64,000 nucleotides of DNA from Candidatus Mycolicibacterium alkanivorans (GCF_022760805.1 NZ_JAIVFL010000001.1:310001-374000), one strand, 5' to 3'. Counted from the first letter of the stretch, positions 47,916 through 58,338 are shown. The notes: generated by a model from the letters alone, not told the origin. Numbers and translations: made by a program.

Positions 47916-50759
47916 TCAGCCGATCGTTCGGGCCGGCCGCTGCCGCACTATTGTCGGCCACCAGAACCACCGACCGAGCAACGCCGCAATGGCGGGCGTC
48001 ATGAACGCCCGGATGACGAGGGTGTCGAACAGCAGGCCCAGCCCGATCGTCGTGCCGATCTGGGCGATGACCACCATGGCGCTGACCGACATCGAGATCA
48101 TGGTGAACGCGAACACCAACCCGGCCGCCGTCACCACCGACCCGCTGCCGCCCATGGCACGGATGATGCCGGTGTTGATCCCCGCAGGGAGTTCCTCTTT
48201 CATCCGGGCTACCAGCAGCAGGTTGTAGTCAGCGCCGACCGCCAGCAGGATGATCACCGCCATCGCCATGACCATGAACTGCAGGTCCATGCCGAGCAGG
48301 TGCTGCCACAACAGGATCGACATCCCGAACGACGCGCCCAGCGACAGCACCACGGTGCCGACGATGACGGCCGCCGCAACGATGGCCCGCGTGATCAGCA
48401 GCATGATGATGAAGATCAGCGTCAAAGCGGCGACACCGGCGATCATCAGGTCGTATTTGTTGCCCTGTTCCATGTCCTTGAACGCCGAGGCGGTGCCGCC
48501 GAGATACACCTTGGACCCCTCGAGCGGGGTGCCCTTGATGGCCTCGAACACGGCAGCCTTGATTTCGCCGATGCGCTTGATTCCGTCGGCCGACAGCGGG
48601 TCTTCCTCGTGGGAGATGATGAACCGCACCGCATGGCCATCGGGGGAGATGAAGTTCTTCATCCCGCGCTTGAAGTCTGCGTTGTCGAAGATCTCCGGCG
48701 GCAGGTAGAACGTGTCGTCATTGTGGGCGTCGTTGAACGCATCGCCCATCGCCGTCTGATTCTGTTGCATCGCCTCCATCTGGTCCTGCTGGCCGGACTG
48801 GGTGGCCTGCATGGTCAGCATCATCACCCGCATCCGCTTCATGCTCTCGACGGTGGGCCCCATCATCTCCACCATCTGTGGCATCAGGGCATCCATCTGA
48901 TGCATGTCGGGCAGCAGCCGCTGGATATCGTCGGTCATGGTGTCGATGCCGTCCAGCCCGTCGAAGATCGACCGCATCGTCTGGCAGACCGGGATGTCGT
49001 AACAGTGCGGCTCCCAGTACAGGTAGTTGCGGATCGGCCGGAAGAAGTCGTCGAAATCGGCGATGTGGTCCCGCAATTGGTACATATCCTGGGCCGTCTG
49101 GTCCATCTGGCTGACCATGTTGTGCATGTTGGCACTCATCTGTTCCATCAACCCGATCATCTGGGTCATGGTGTTGATGGTGTCCTGCATCATGTTGCCC
49201 TGCACGATCATGTCGGCCATCCGGTCCTTCAGGTAGGAGCGGTTGAGGGTCTGCATGGTGCTGCCCATACTGAACTGCGCCGGAATCGTGCTGTACTTCA
49301 GCGGTTTCCCTTCGGGACGGGTGATCGCCTGCACCCGTCCGATGCCGGGAACCCTGGACACCGCCTTCGCGATCCGCTCGATCACCAGGAAGTCAGCCGA
49401 GTTGCGCAGGTCCTGATCCGACTCGACCAGCAGGATCTCGGGGTTCATCCGCGCGATCGGAAAATGCCGTTCGGCGGCGGCGAATCCCTCGTTCGCCGGC
49501 AGGTCGGCCGGCAGGTACTTGCGATCGTTGTAGTTCGGCCGGTAACCCGGCAGCATGATCAGCCCGATCAGGGCGACGGCGATGGTCAAGAACAGGACCC
49601 AGCCCGGCCACCGGACAACTACGGCAGCCAGGCGCCGCCAGTACCGAATCCGCATGGCTCGCTTGGGTTCCAACAGCCCGAACCGGCTTGCGACGGTGAT
49701 CACCGCCGGACCCAGGGTCAGCGCCACCCCCACGGCCACCACCATCCCCGTCGCCAGCGGGACGCCCAGGGTCTGGAACCAGGGCAGCCTCGTGAAGGAA
49801 AGACAGAATGTGGCGCCGGCGATCGTCATACCGGACCCGAGCACCACGTGCGCGGTGCCGTGAAACATGGTGTAGTAGGCGGACTCTCGATCCTCCCCCA
49901 CCGTGCGCGCTTCCTGATATCGGCCGATCAGGAAGATCGCGTAGTCGGTTGTCGCCGCGATCGCAAGTGTCACCAGTAGCTGAGTGGCGAAGGGCGACAA
50001 CGCGATCAGCTCGTGGTAGCCCAGGAACGCCACTACCCCGCGGGTGACCGACAGCCCCAATATCAGCAAGGTCAGAACCAGCACGACCGTGAGGACCGAC
50101 CGATAGAAGAACAGCAGCATGAAGATGATGACCCCGACGGTGGCCACCTCGATCAGCCTGACGCTCTTCTGACTGACATGCTGTTGGTCGGCCTGAAGTG
50201 CCGGTCCGCCGGTGACGAAGACCTTGACCCCTGGCGGCGGGCTCAGGCCCCCGACGAGCTTCTGCACCGCCTCGACAGACTCGTTGCCGAGGGTCTCGCC
50301 CATGTTGCCGGCGAGGTTCACCTGCACGTAGACCGACTTGCCGTCGGCGCTCTGTGCACCGACCCGGGTCAGCGGGTCACCCCAGAAGTCTTGGATGTGC
50401 TGGACGTGTTTGTTGTCGGCCCGCAGTTTGACCACCATGTCGTCGTAGAACCGGTGGGCGTCGTCGCCGAGGGGCTGGTCACCTTCCAGGACGATCATCG
50501 CCGAGCTGTCGGAGTCGGACTCCTCGAAGACCTTGCCGACGCGCATCATCGCGATCACCGACGGGGCGTCCTTGGGCGACATAGACACCGCTCGCGTCTG
50601 GCCGACGACTTCCATCTGCGGGACCGTCGTGTTCAACACGACGATCAGCCCGATCCAGCCGAGGATGATCGGCACCGCGAGCCGGCGGATCCACTTGGCC
50701 ACGCCGCCGCGCCGGGGCTGCTCGGCGGACAGGACGGGGTCGATCGTGGGGGCGCTCAT
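47916..50759 (-). CDS. MmpL-family RND transporter
   Basis: This 947-aa protein has the MmpL architecture: N-terminal helix, large periplasmic domain, helices 2-6 with the [17 protein letters not shown] proton-relay-type motif, a second periplasmic domain, and C-terminal helices with [16 protein letters not shown]. The second loop contains a long Met/Gln/Asp-rich helical hairpin (about 540-700; [30 protein letters not shown]) as in the MmpL1/2/4/5 group that pairs with an MmpS protein. No mmpS is adjacent. It should export a lipid or siderophore-like substrate; which one cannot be told. The ATG 50757-50759 fits. Confidence 0.93.
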   Translation of the reverse strand: MSAPTIDPVLSAEQPRRGGVAKWIRRLAVPIILGWIGLIVVLNTTVPQMEVVGQTRAVSMSPKDAPSVIAMMRVGKVFEESDSDSSAMIVLEGDQPLGDDAHRFYDDMVVKLRADNKHVQHIQDFWGDPLTRVGAQSADGKSVYVQVNLAGNMGETLGNESVEAVQKLVGGLSPPPGVKVFVTGGPALQADQQHVSQKSVRLIEVATVGVIIFMLLFFYRSVLTVVLVLTLLILGLSVTRGVVAFLGYHELIALSPFATQLLVTLAIAATTDYAIFLIGRYQEARTVGEDRESAYYTMFHGTAHVVLGSGMTIAGATFCLSFTRLPWFQTLGVPLATGMVVAVGVALTLGPAVITVASRFGLLEPKRAMRIRYWRRLAAVVVRWPGWVLFLTIAVALIGLIMLPGYRPNYNDRKYLPADLPANEGFAAAERHFPIARMNPEILLVESDQDLRNSADFLVIERIAKAVSRVPGIGRVQAITRPEGKPLKYSTIPAQFSMGSTMQTLNRSYLKDRMADMIVQGNMMQDTINTMTQMIGLMEQMSANMHNMVSQMDQTAQDMYQLRDHIADFDDFFRPIRNYLYWEPHCYDIPVCQTMRSIFDGLDGIDTMTDDIQRLLPDMHQMDALMPQMVEMMGPTVESMKRMRVMMLTMQATQSGQQDQMEAMQQNQTAMGDAFNDAHNDDTFYLPPEIFDNADFKRGMKNFISPDGHAVRFIISHEEDPLSADGIKRIGEIKAAVFEAIKGTPLEGSKVYLGGTASAFKDMEQGNKYDLMIAGVAALTLIFIIMLLITRAIVAAAVIVGTVVLSLGASFGMSILLWQHLLGMDLQFMVMAMAVIILLAVGADYNLLLVARMKEELPAGINTGIIRAMGGSGSVVTAAGLVFAFTMISMSVSAMVVIAQIGTTIGLGLLFDTLVIRAFMTPAIAALLGRWFWWPTIVRQRPARTIG

Positions 50760-50899
50760 TAGTTGGGCAGTCTAGAGCTGGCCCGACCCTCCCGCAGTCG
50801 GCCTCCTCAAGGTTGCTGAATCTGATGGCGGCGGCGCTACAGCGAGAAAGCGGTGCGCCCCCTGAGCGTCGAACGCCGCGAACTCGGCCGCGAGGCGTC

Positions 50900-51760
50900 C
50901 TACCAGACCCGCACGTAGTCGACGATCATGTCGGCCGGGTAGTTGCCCGGCCGAGGGTCGCCGCCCCCGGAGCCGCTGACCGCGAGGTTGAGGACTGGGA
51001 ACATCCGGTAGTCGGGGAAGTTGAACGGCCAGTCGTCCAGAGAGTTGGCCGGCACCGCGAAGTACGGCTCCTTGCCGTCGACGTAGTCCTGCCAGAAGTA
51101 CATTCCGGAGTCGTTCCAGGTAACGCGCCAGGTGTGCCAGTTGGTGTCGACACCCACCGGCGTGGTGGCGAACGACGTGCCGTCCAGCCGGGCGTGCACA
51201 GTGGTTCCCGACGGCCACTCACCGTTGCCGTACCACTCGACGAGGTCGACCTCAGCGCCCACTTCCGGGTGATCGTTCATCAACCAACATGCGGGCCAGG
51301 CGCCGGCGGTCAGGCAGTTGAACTTGATCCGCGCCTCCCAGGTGGTGCCGATCCCACCCCACCAGGTACCGACCACCTTGCCGCTGACGTACTTGTCGTC
51401 GCGCGTCGCGCGGATCACCAGGTTGGAGTTGCCGTCGAGGAAGACATGCTCGCGGTCGTCGCGGTACTGGCCCATGTTCTCGGGCCGATCCCAGAAGACG
51501 GGGTTCTTGATCATCTCGCGAGCCTTGGAGATGTTCCACTTCGACGGGTCGGGGGCCGAACCGGCGGGGCCGTCGAACTCGTCGTGGAACAGGTAACTGG
51601 GTACGGCAGCGTTGGCCGCAGGGGCCGCGGGAGCGGGTACGCGGTCGGCTGGGGCTTCGGGACGAGACGGGGTGGCAGCCGCCAGCGGGGCGGGCAGCGC
51701 GGCCGCGATCGCACCGAATCCCGCCAGGAACATGAGGCTGCGACGATCCAACTCAGGCAC
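50900..51760 (-). CDS. Secreted GH16 family beta-glucanase-like protein (Rv0315-like)
   Basis: From GTG 51758-51760 the protein is 286 aa. A Tat-like or Sec signal peptide (MPELDRRSLMFLAGFGAIAAALPAPLAAA) with an RR pair is followed by an Ala/Pro linker. The GH16 jelly-roll (about 55-286) carries the active-site pattern EVDLVEWYG near 166-174, with WPACWLMND upstream. GH16 enzymes cleave beta-1,3 or beta-1,3-1,4 glucans; the M. tuberculosis relative Rv0315 is an immunogenic secreted protein. The longer frame starting at 52021 is rejected because it has no signal character. It is upstream of mmpL on the same strand. Confidence 0.9.
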   Translation of the reverse strand: MPELDRRSLMFLAGFGAIAAALPAPLAAATPSRPEAPADRVPAPAAPAANAAVPSYLFHDEFDGPAGSAPDPSKWNISKAREMIKNPVFWDRPENMGQYRDDREHVFLDGNSNLVIRATRDDKYVSGKVVGTWWGGIGTTWEARIKFNCLTAGAWPACWLMNDHPEVGAEVDLVEWYGNGEWPSGTTVHARLDGTSFATTPVGVDTNWHTWRVTWNDSGMYFWQDYVDGKEPYFAVPANSLDDWPFNFPDYRMFPVLNLAVSGSGGGDPRPGNYPADMIVDYVRVW

Positions 51761-51947
51761 GACTAAGACCTTAAGGGCGAAACCGCCGCTGTGGCGCATC
51801 TGGGTGCAAACTCGGCTCGGCCGTCGCCCACAAGGGCTGGGCTCACGACCACCTTCACACCTTCCGAACTGCGACGATGTCGATGACCAGCCGTGCAAAT
51901 ACGCTCTTCTGTGCAGAAGTTGCGTCGCGGTCGGTCCGGCGGCTGGC

Positions 51948-52253
51948 CTAAATTCCGACGCATAAGGCGACGAAGGGGATGGGCGCGCAGACGCTCGCCG
52001 ACACATACGGCGTCGGCCCATTCCACGGCGGCGGCGGCGGCGGAGGCGGAGGCGGAGGCGGAGGCGGAGGCGGAGGCGGAGGCGGTTCCGGAGCCGGCGG
52101 GCCTGCCACCACGCAGGAGTTGCTGGGCGCGTCGTAGATCGTGCCGGCTCCGCACTCGGCCGCTCTCCCGATTGCGGGCGAAGCCAATGCCATACCTCCC
52201 AGCATCAGAATCGCCGCTGGGGCGATCCTCGCCGTTCGAATGAAATTGTCCAT
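51948..52253 (-). CDS. Secreted peptide with 20-residue polyproline stretch
   Basis: From ATG 52251-52253 the product is 101 aa. A signal peptide (DNFIRTARIAPAAILMLGGMALASPAIGRA) is followed by AECGAGTIYDAPSNSC, then about 20 consecutive Pro codons and a C-terminal piece YVSASVCAPIPFVALCVGI with Cys. Two N-terminal and two C-terminal cysteines may form disulfides across the proline rod. A second ATG at 52257-52259 is possible. I do not recognise a family beyond small mycobacterial Cys/Pro secreted peptides. It is divergent from the acyl-CoA dehydrogenase gene. Confidence 0.7.
   Translation of the reverse strand: MDNFIRTARIAPAAILMLGGMALASPAIGRAAECGAGTIYDAPSNSCVVAGPPAPEPPPPPPPPPPPPPPPPPPPPWNGPTPYVSASVCAPIPFVALCVGI
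52027..52085 (-). repeat. CCG/CCT proline-codon microsatellite
   Basis: GGC and GGCGGA trinucleotide/hexanucleotide units repeat for about 59 bp and encode polyproline in the secreted peptide. The tract is a candidate for slippage-driven length variation, in frame. Confidence 0.9.
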
Positions 52254-52368
52254 GATCACCGGTCCCTTGAAACTTCCCCCGACCCGTATCTAGGCCCACA
52301 ACGTATGGTCCACGACGAAGCCGTCGGTAGGGGCCAAAGGACATAATGTGACGGGAAGGAAGGCACCC

Positions 52369-54135
52369 ATGAGGTCGACCATCATGTCGCGGCGGGATCT
52401 GGATTTCTTGCTGTTCGAATGGCTCGCCGTCGACGAACTGACCAAGCGGCCGCGGTTCGCGGAGCACTCACGTGAAACGTTCTCCGACGTTCTCGACCTG
52501 TGCGAGGAACTGGCCACCCGATACTTCGCCCCGCACAACAAAAAAGGCGACCAGAACGAGCCGTCCTTCGACGGCACGACGGTCACGGTGATCCCCGAAG
52601 TCAAGCAGGCCCTCGACGCCTTCGCGGCCGCTGATCTCATCGGCATGGGCATGGACCAGTCACTGGGCGGCGCGCAACTGCCGACCACGGTCGCTCATGC
52701 CGGGTTCGTGTGGTTCTCGGCAGCCAACATCAGCACGTCGGGTTATCTGATGCTGACCGTCGCCAACGCCAACCTGCTGGCCAAGTTCGGCAGTGCCGAG
52801 CAGATCAGCATGTTCGTGAAGCCGATGCTGGCCGGCCGCTTCACCGGGACCATGGCGCTGTCCGAGCCGCAGGCCGGGTCCTCCCTGGCCGATATCGTCA
52901 CCCGGGCCGAGCCGCAGGACGACGGGACCTACCGCCTGTTCGGTTCGAAGATGTGGATATCCGGGGCCGAGCACGAGATGTCGGAGAACATCGTGCATCT
53001 GGTGCTGGCCAAGATTCTAGGCGGCCCGCCGGGCACCAAGGGCATCTCGCTGTTCGCCGTGCCGAAGTTCCTCGTCGACGCCGACGGTTCGGTCGGGCGG
53101 CGCAACGACGTCGCTATTTCGGGGCTCAACCACAAGATGGGCCAGCGCGGCATCACCAACACCGTGCTCAACTTCAACGGCGCGGTCGGTCATCTGGTGG
53201 GCGAACCGCACCGCGGGATCGTCTACATGTTCCACATGATGAACCAGGCGCGCCTCGGTGTCGGGATGGGCGCAGTCTCGTTGGGCTACACCGGATATCT
53301 GAAGTCGCTGCAGTACGCGCTCGAACGTCCGCAGGGCCGGCCCATCACGAGCAAGGACCCCACCACACCTCAGGTTCCGATCGTCGAGCATGCCGACGTC
53401 AAACGAATGTTGTTGGCGCAGAAGTCTTATGTCGAGGGAGCGCTGGCGTTGGCGCTGTATTGCGCGCGGCTTGTCGACTGGCAGGACAGTGCCGACTCCG
53501 AAAACGAACGCGATTCGGCCGCGTTGCTGCTCGACATCCTGACTCCGATCGCCAAGAGCTGGCCCTCGCAGTGGTGTCTGGAAGCCAACAGCCTGGCCAT
53601 CCAGGTACTCGGCGGATACGGCTACACCCGCGAGTACGACGTCGAGCAGCACTACCGGGACAACCGGCTCAACCCGATCCACGAGGGCACGCACGGTATT
53701 CAGAGCCTGGACCTGTTGGGCCGCAAGGTAACTCAGCGCAATGGAGCCAGCCTGTCTGCGCTTGGTGCGGCAATCGCCCAATCGATCACCGCAGCGGGCA
53801 AAGCCGGGGGCGAGGCCGTCGATCTCGCGGCTGCGCTCGACGCCTCCTGGCAACGGCTGGTCGGGGTGACCATGTCGATGTTCGCCTCCGGTGACGTCGA
53901 GGCCGCGATGGCCAACAGCGCCATCTACCTCGAAGCGTTCGGCCACATCGTGATCGCCTGGATGTGGCTCGAGCAGTTCGTGGCCACCGATGGTCTTACC
54001 GGAGACTTCTACGACGGCAAGCGGCGGGCTGCCCGCTACTTCTTCCGCTATGAGCTGCCACGCACAGCTCCGCAGCTGCAGCTACTGGAGAGCCTGGACC
54101 GCACCACCTTGGAAATGCTCCCCGGCTGGTTCTGA
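52369..54135 (+). CDS. Acyl-CoA dehydrogenase (large FadE type)
   Basis: From ATG 52369 behind GGAAGG the protein is 588 aa, longer than the 380-aa core family, with an extra C-terminal domain as in FadE5-like enzymes. Core motifs are MALSEPQAGSSLADIVTRAEP (FAD/substrate), LFGSKMWISGAEHEMSENI, GLNHKMGQRGITNTVLNF and QVLGGYGYTREYDVEQHYRDNRLNPIHEGTHGIQ with the catalytic Glu in the IHEGT region. It oxidises a fatty acyl-CoA in beta-oxidation, passing electrons to ETF and from there to an EtfD-type protein such as the one at 33 kb. Chain length is unknown. Confidence 0.94.
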   Translation: MRSTIMSRRDLDFLLFEWLAVDELTKRPRFAEHSRETFSDVLDLCEELATRYFAPHNKKGDQNEPSFDGTTVTVIPEVKQALDAFAAADLIGMGMDQSLGGAQLPTTVAHAGFVWFSAANISTSGYLMLTVANANLLAKFGSAEQISMFVKPMLAGRFTGTMALSEPQAGSSLADIVTRAEPQDDGTYRLFGSKMWISGAEHEMSENIVHLVLAKILGGPPGTKGISLFAVPKFLVDADGSVGRRNDVAISGLNHKMGQRGITNTVLNFNGAVGHLVGEPHRGIVYMFHMMNQARLGVGMGAVSLGYTGYLKSLQYALERPQGRPITSKDPTTPQVPIVEHADVKRMLLAQKSYVEGALALALYCARLVDWQDSADSENERDSAALLLDILTPIAKSWPSQWCLEANSLAIQVLGGYGYTREYDVEQHYRDNRLNPIHEGTHGIQSLDLLGRKVTQRNGASLSALGAAIAQSITAAGKAGGEAVDLAAALDASWQRLVGVTMSMFASGDVEAAMANSAIYLEAFGHIVIAWMWLEQFVATDGLTGDFYDGKRRAARYFFRYELPRTAPQLQLLESLDRTTLEMLPGWF

Positions 54136-54185
54136 CCTGCCCCACCCTTTACGATGCCGCTTATCTAACGAAGGGGTCAGCAAAA

Positions 54186-55658
54186 ATGGGGTCGAGCAAG
54201 TACGTCGGCTATGTCGGCGGCGTTGCGGTAGCGGTTGGTGTAGGCGCGGCCATGGCCGCGGCAGCTCAGGGCACGGCGAACGCCGATACCGACAAGCCCG
54301 ACTCGAGGGGTTCCGCGGACTCGTCGCAGGTCGACGCCGGACCGAAGAAGTCCGAAGCCAGGGCCGCCACCGGGCGCACCAGGCCGCAGTCCAGGCTGGG
54401 TGACAAGAGCGAGGGCATCGCCGCGCCGGTGACCAAACCGCCGACATCGACCCTGGCTAGTGTCGCCAAGCCCACGGCGGCGGCGTTCGAGGCCGCCCAG
54501 GTCGAGAAGGTGCAGGGCCTGTTCGCCAGCACTCGTCGCACCCCCCCGACGACGGCTGCAGTCACCACCGGCACCACCGGCACCACCGGCACCGCCATTG
54601 CCGTCGACACCGCACCCTCGACCAAGTCGGCCACCACGCAGGCCGACGCCACCACGCCGTCGGTTCCGTGGAGCCCCAATCCGCTGCGACCGATGCCCCC
54701 GGAGCCGGCACCCAACGACATGCCCGGCCCGGTGTGGGATCTGGAACAGGCCGTCGTCAATGCCTTCCCCGACATCCTCCAGCCGGTTCCCCGCGAAGTG
54801 TTCGAGGCGGGCTACCGCGCCACCCAGATGATCCCGTGGGTCAACATCATCGTCCCGTTCGTCAACATCGGCACCAACCTGCCGGCCGCCTTGGCCGGCG
54901 ACAAGAACGCCACCCAGCGCATCATCAACAACCTCATCGTCACCATCCAGCCCGTCGCGATCGCCTACTACGGCTACAACGAGATCGCCGACCTGCTGAA
55001 CGTGGAGCAACTGGCGCTGGACCTGCAGACCTGGGCCATCACGACAGCCTGGGACGTGCTCGACCCGTTCCAGCTGCTGCACAACCGCGGCCAGTCCGGG
55101 CTGCCCCTGTCGACCACCACCCCGCCGGCCTACCCGCCGGCTACCGCCGCGGTGGCGCTAGCCTCTGCAACCACACCGAAGGCTTCGACGGCCACCCCGA
55201 ACGCCACCACGGTGACCGACCCGAACCCGTTCCGGGCCGATGATCCCTGGCCGACGACCATGCCGGACGCGGTCCTGGCGACCGAGCAGAGCGTCCTCGC
55301 GGCGTGGCCGGCTCCGCTGGAACCGCTCGCACCGCTGTTCCGCGAGGCCTACGAAGCGGTGTACCGGGCGTCTCAAATCGTTCCATGGGTCAACGTCGTG
55401 GTGCCGGTCACCAACATCCTGCCCGCGCTCGCGCAGGCCTTCCAGGGCGACCGGAGCGGCGCCCAGGTCACGATCAACCAGCTGCTGCTCACAACGGCAC
55501 CCCTGGCGCTGCTGTACTGGGGCTTCGACGAACTGGCCGACCTGCTGAACAACGAGGAAACCGCGGCCACCACACGGCAGACTCTGGTCGCCAGCTTGTG
55601 GGACAGCCTAGACCCGGCGGGGCTGCTGCACGTGCCGGGGCAGTCCGGCATCGCCTGA
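54186..55658 (+). CDS. Secreted protein with a duplicated mycobacterial domain
   Basis: This 490-aa protein has a signal peptide (GGVAVAVGVGAAMAAAAQGTANADT), about 110 residues of linker with a GTTGTTGT run, and then two copies of one domain. Copy 1 spans about 175-310 (NDMPGPVWDLEQAVVNAFPDILQP, IPWVNIIVPFVNI, ADLLNVEQ, WDVLDPFQLLHNRGQSGLP). Copy 2 spans about 355-490 (TMPDAVLATEQSVLAAWPAPLEP, VPWVNVVVPVTNI, ADLLNNEE, WDSLDPAGLLHVPGQSGIA). The repeats share GYRATQMIPWVN / VYRASQIVPWVN. The function is unknown; it is probably a cell-wall-associated or exported mycobacterial protein. It is 50 bp after the acyl-CoA dehydrogenase. Confidence 0.85.
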   Translation: MGSSKYVGYVGGVAVAVGVGAAMAAAAQGTANADTDKPDSRGSADSSQVDAGPKKSEARAATGRTRPQSRLGDKSEGIAAPVTKPPTSTLASVAKPTAAAFEAAQVEKVQGLFASTRRTPPTTAAVTTGTTGTTGTAIAVDTAPSTKSATTQADATTPSVPWSPNPLRPMPPEPAPNDMPGPVWDLEQAVVNAFPDILQPVPREVFEAGYRATQMIPWVNIIVPFVNIGTNLPAALAGDKNATQRIINNLIVTIQPVAIAYYGYNEIADLLNVEQLALDLQTWAITTAWDVLDPFQLLHNRGQSGLPLSTTTPPAYPPATAAVALASATTPKASTATPNATTVTDPNPFRADDPWPTTMPDAVLATEQSVLAAWPAPLEPLAPLFREAYEAVYRASQIVPWVNVVVPVTNILPALAQAFQGDRSGAQVTINQLLLTTAPLALLYWGFDELADLLNNEETAATTRQTLVASLWDSLDPAGLLHVPGQSGIA

Positions 55659-55667
55659 CGTTGCCGA

Positions 55668-58265
55668 TCAGCCTGCCGTGCCGTAGTAACCCTGGGTCAG
55701 CAGCTCGCTGATCTCGCTCACCAGCGGCATGCGCGGATTGGTCCGGTTACTCAGGTCTTCGAACGCCGTCATCGCCAATGTGGGCAACGCCGCGGTGAAA
55801 TCGCTTTCTTTGACTCCGAATTCGCGCAGCGACCGCGGCATGTGGAGTTCGTCCAAGAGTTGATCCACACCGGCGAACAGCCGGGCGCGGCTGTCCTCGG
55901 GGCTGTGGCCCCCGAAGATGAGCGATCCGACCTGAGCGTACTTCTCCGGCGCGACGTAGGCCGAATACCCCGGTGCGGGCATGAACTTGCTTGGCAGACT
56001 TGCGTTGTAGCGCAATACGTATGGCAGGAATATGCCGTTGGCCCGGCCGTGCGGGATGCCGAAGGCCGCGCCGACGGCGTGCGCCAGAGCGTGGTTGACT
56101 CCCACGAACGCGTTCGAGAACGCCAACCCGGCCAACGTCGCCGCGTTGGACATCTGGGTGCGCGCCTCGAGGTCGTCGGGATCACGGTAAGCGCGCGGCA
56201 GTGCGTCGAAGATCAGCCGGGCCGCCTGCGCGCTCTGGGCGTCGGTATAGGGCGAGGCGAAGATCGACACCGCCGCCTCCAGTGCGTGGGTGAGCGCGTC
56301 GACACCGGTGTCGGCCGTCAGGTTCGGCGGCATCGACGTGGTCAGCATCGGGTCCACAATCGCCACATCGGGCACCAGGCTGTAGTCGACCAGGGTCTGC
56401 TTGCGCGGGCCCATCGTGATCACCGCGGCCGGGGACACCTCCGAGCCGGTGCCGGATGTCGTTGGTATGGCGATCAATTGGAGCTTGTGGCGGTCGGTGG
56501 GATAGTCGGCGACCCGCTTGCGCGGATCCAGGAACGGCATCGTCAGTTCCTCGAGCGTCTTCTCCGGATGCTCGTAGAACAGCCGCATCGCCTTACCCGC
56601 ATCCAGCACTGAGCCCCCGCCGACGGCGATCAGCACATCGGGTTGGACGCGCTCCAGCAACTCCACCCCGCGCTGGATGATCTCCTCGTCGGGCTCCGGA
56701 GTGACTTCGGTGAAGGCGTACACGTGCCGGGTGGGCAGCTTGCTGCGCAGCAGGTCGACCACCCCGCGCTCATCGGTGAGATGATCGGTGACGACGACCA
56801 CTGTGTCGCAATCCAATTCACGCAGGTTGTCCAGCGCCCCGGCATTGAAGTAGGTGTTGGCCGGCACCCGGAACCACTGCGACGGGGTGCGGCGCCGAGA
56901 GACGGTCTTGATGTTGATCAGCTGCTTGTAGTTGACGTTCTCGGTAGTCGACGATCCGCCCCACGTCCCGCAGCCCAGCGAGAAGGTGGGCGTCAGGTTG
57001 TTGTAGACACCGCCCAGCGCGCCGACCGCGGTGGGGGCGTTGACCAGGATCCGGCCGGTTCGCACCGCCAGCGCGTAGGCGTCGATCACCGACTGGTCGT
57101 CCGCGTAGATCGCCGAGGTGTGCCCAAGGCCGCCGTGCTCGGTCACCAGCACCGCGGCGTCGATGGCGTGCTGCACGTTTGGGGTGCGCACCACCCCGAG
57201 GACTGGCATCAGCTTCTCCTGCACCAGCGGGTGCGCGGCCAGTTCGTCGAGATCCGACGGCAGCGGGGCCAGCAGGATCTTGGTGCCCGGGGGAACGCTG
57301 AAACCGGCGCGGGCGGCCAACGCCGGGGCCTTCTGACCGACGGCGTCCATCGACACCTTGTCGCCACAGCCGAAGGCGAACTCGGTGATCTTGGCGGCCT
57401 CTTCGGCTTTGAGCATCCGCCCGCCCATCCGCTCGAACTCGGCGATCATCGCGTCATAGATCTCGTCGTCGATGATGCAGGTCTGCTCGGCGGGGCAGAT
57501 GACCGACGAGTCAAAGGTTTTCGAGATCAGGATGTCGACGACGGCGCCGCGGACATCGGCGGTCTTGTGAATGTAGATGGGTGCGTTGCCGGGTCCGACG
57601 CTCAGCGACGGCTTGCCGGCCTGGTTGGCCAGCTTCACAATCTTGGGGCCGCCGGTCACCCAGATGAAGTCGACCTTGGGATGGTGGAACAGGTGGTGGG
57701 TGACATCGTGGGCGGCGTCGGGAATCACCTGCAGGGCGCCGGGCGGCATGCCGGCCGCCTCGGCGGCCTCCCGCAGGATCTCCACCGCGCGTTCACAACA
57801 GCGCACCGCGTATGGCGAAGGCCGGAACAGCACCGCATTGCGGGTCTTGGCGGCGACGATCGCCTTGAACAACACCGTCGAAGTCGGGTTGGTGACCGGC
57901 GTGACCGCCAGCACCACGCCGATCGGTTCAGCGACATAGACGATGTTGTGTTCGACGTCCTCGTCGATCACACCCACCGACTTCTTGTCGCTGAGATAGT
58001 CGTGCAGGAACTCCGTTGCCACGTAGTTCTTGACGACCTTGTCCTCGAAGACGCCGAAGCCGGTCTCCTCGATCGCCAGCGCGGCCAGCTCGCCCGCGGC
58101 ACGGACCCCGGCGCGCACCATCGCCTCGACGATGCGGTCGACCTGTTCCTGGTCGAGCTTCCGGAACTCGCGAGCGGCGTCGGCAGCGATGTCGACGATG
58201 GCGTCGACCTCGGTTCTGCGGATGTCGTCGGTCTGGAGTTGTGTCGCGTCCAATGTCCCGGTCAT
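55668..58265 (-). CDS. adhE: Bifunctional acetaldehyde-CoA / alcohol dehydrogenase AdhE
   Basis: This 865-aa fusion has an N-terminal CoA-acylating aldehyde dehydrogenase (about 1-440) with nucleophile Cys in SSVICPAEQTCIID (about 258) and TFSLGCGTWGGSSTTENV. A C-terminal iron-dependent alcohol dehydrogenase (about 460-865) has IAVGGGSVLDAGKAM, TTSGTGSEVSP and the metal His pair in NHALAHAVGAAFGIPHGRANGI. AdhE forms helical spirosomes and converts acetyl-CoA to ethanol and back. The ATG at 58263-58265 has GGAGGT upstream. A 30-bp dyad lies 75 bp upstream. It is unusual in mycobacteria, whose alcohol dehydrogenases are mostly zinc-dependent. Confidence 0.95.
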   Translation of the reverse strand: MTGTLDATQLQTDDIRRTEVDAIVDIAADAAREFRKLDQEQVDRIVEAMVRAGVRAAGELAALAIEETGFGVFEDKVVKNYVATEFLHDYLSDKKSVGVIDEDVEHNIVYVAEPIGVVLAVTPVTNPTSTVLFKAIVAAKTRNAVLFRPSPYAVRCCERAVEILREAAEAAGMPPGALQVIPDAAHDVTHHLFHHPKVDFIWVTGGPKIVKLANQAGKPSLSVGPGNAPIYIHKTADVRGAVVDILISKTFDSSVICPAEQTCIIDDEIYDAMIAEFERMGGRMLKAEEAAKITEFAFGCGDKVSMDAVGQKAPALAARAGFSVPPGTKILLAPLPSDLDELAAHPLVQEKLMPVLGVVRTPNVQHAIDAAVLVTEHGGLGHTSAIYADDQSVIDAYALAVRTGRILVNAPTAVGALGGVYNNLTPTFSLGCGTWGGSSTTENVNYKQLINIKTVSRRRTPSQWFRVPANTYFNAGALDNLRELDCDTVVVVTDHLTDERGVVDLLRSKLPTRHVYAFTEVTPEPDEEIIQRGVELLERVQPDVLIAVGGGSVLDAGKAMRLFYEHPEKTLEELTMPFLDPRKRVADYPTDRHKLQLIAIPTTSGTGSEVSPAAVITMGPRKQTLVDYSLVPDVAIVDPMLTTSMPPNLTADTGVDALTHALEAAVSIFASPYTDAQSAQAARLIFDALPRAYRDPDDLEARTQMSNAATLAGLAFSNAFVGVNHALAHAVGAAFGIPHGRANGIFLPYVLRYNASLPSKFMPAPGYSAYVAPEKYAQVGSLIFGGHSPEDSRARLFAGVDQLLDELHMPRSLREFGVKESDFTAALPTLAMTAFEDLSNRTNPRMPLVSEISELLTQGYYGTAG

Positions 58266-58338
58266 AGCCGTGCACCTCCCAGTTGCGGGGATCGTATGTT
58301 CGGCTGCGACGGGGTAGCTAGGGAGTAAAGACCCTTAT

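Noticed and set aside
52027..52085. CRISPR-like or other array signal from GGCGGA repeats
   Set aside because: Units are 3-6 bp with no spacers and encode proline in frame; it is a microsatellite.
56643..58328. 561-codon open frame opposite adhE
   Set aside because: Antisense shadow; AdhE motifs fix the real frame on the minus strand.
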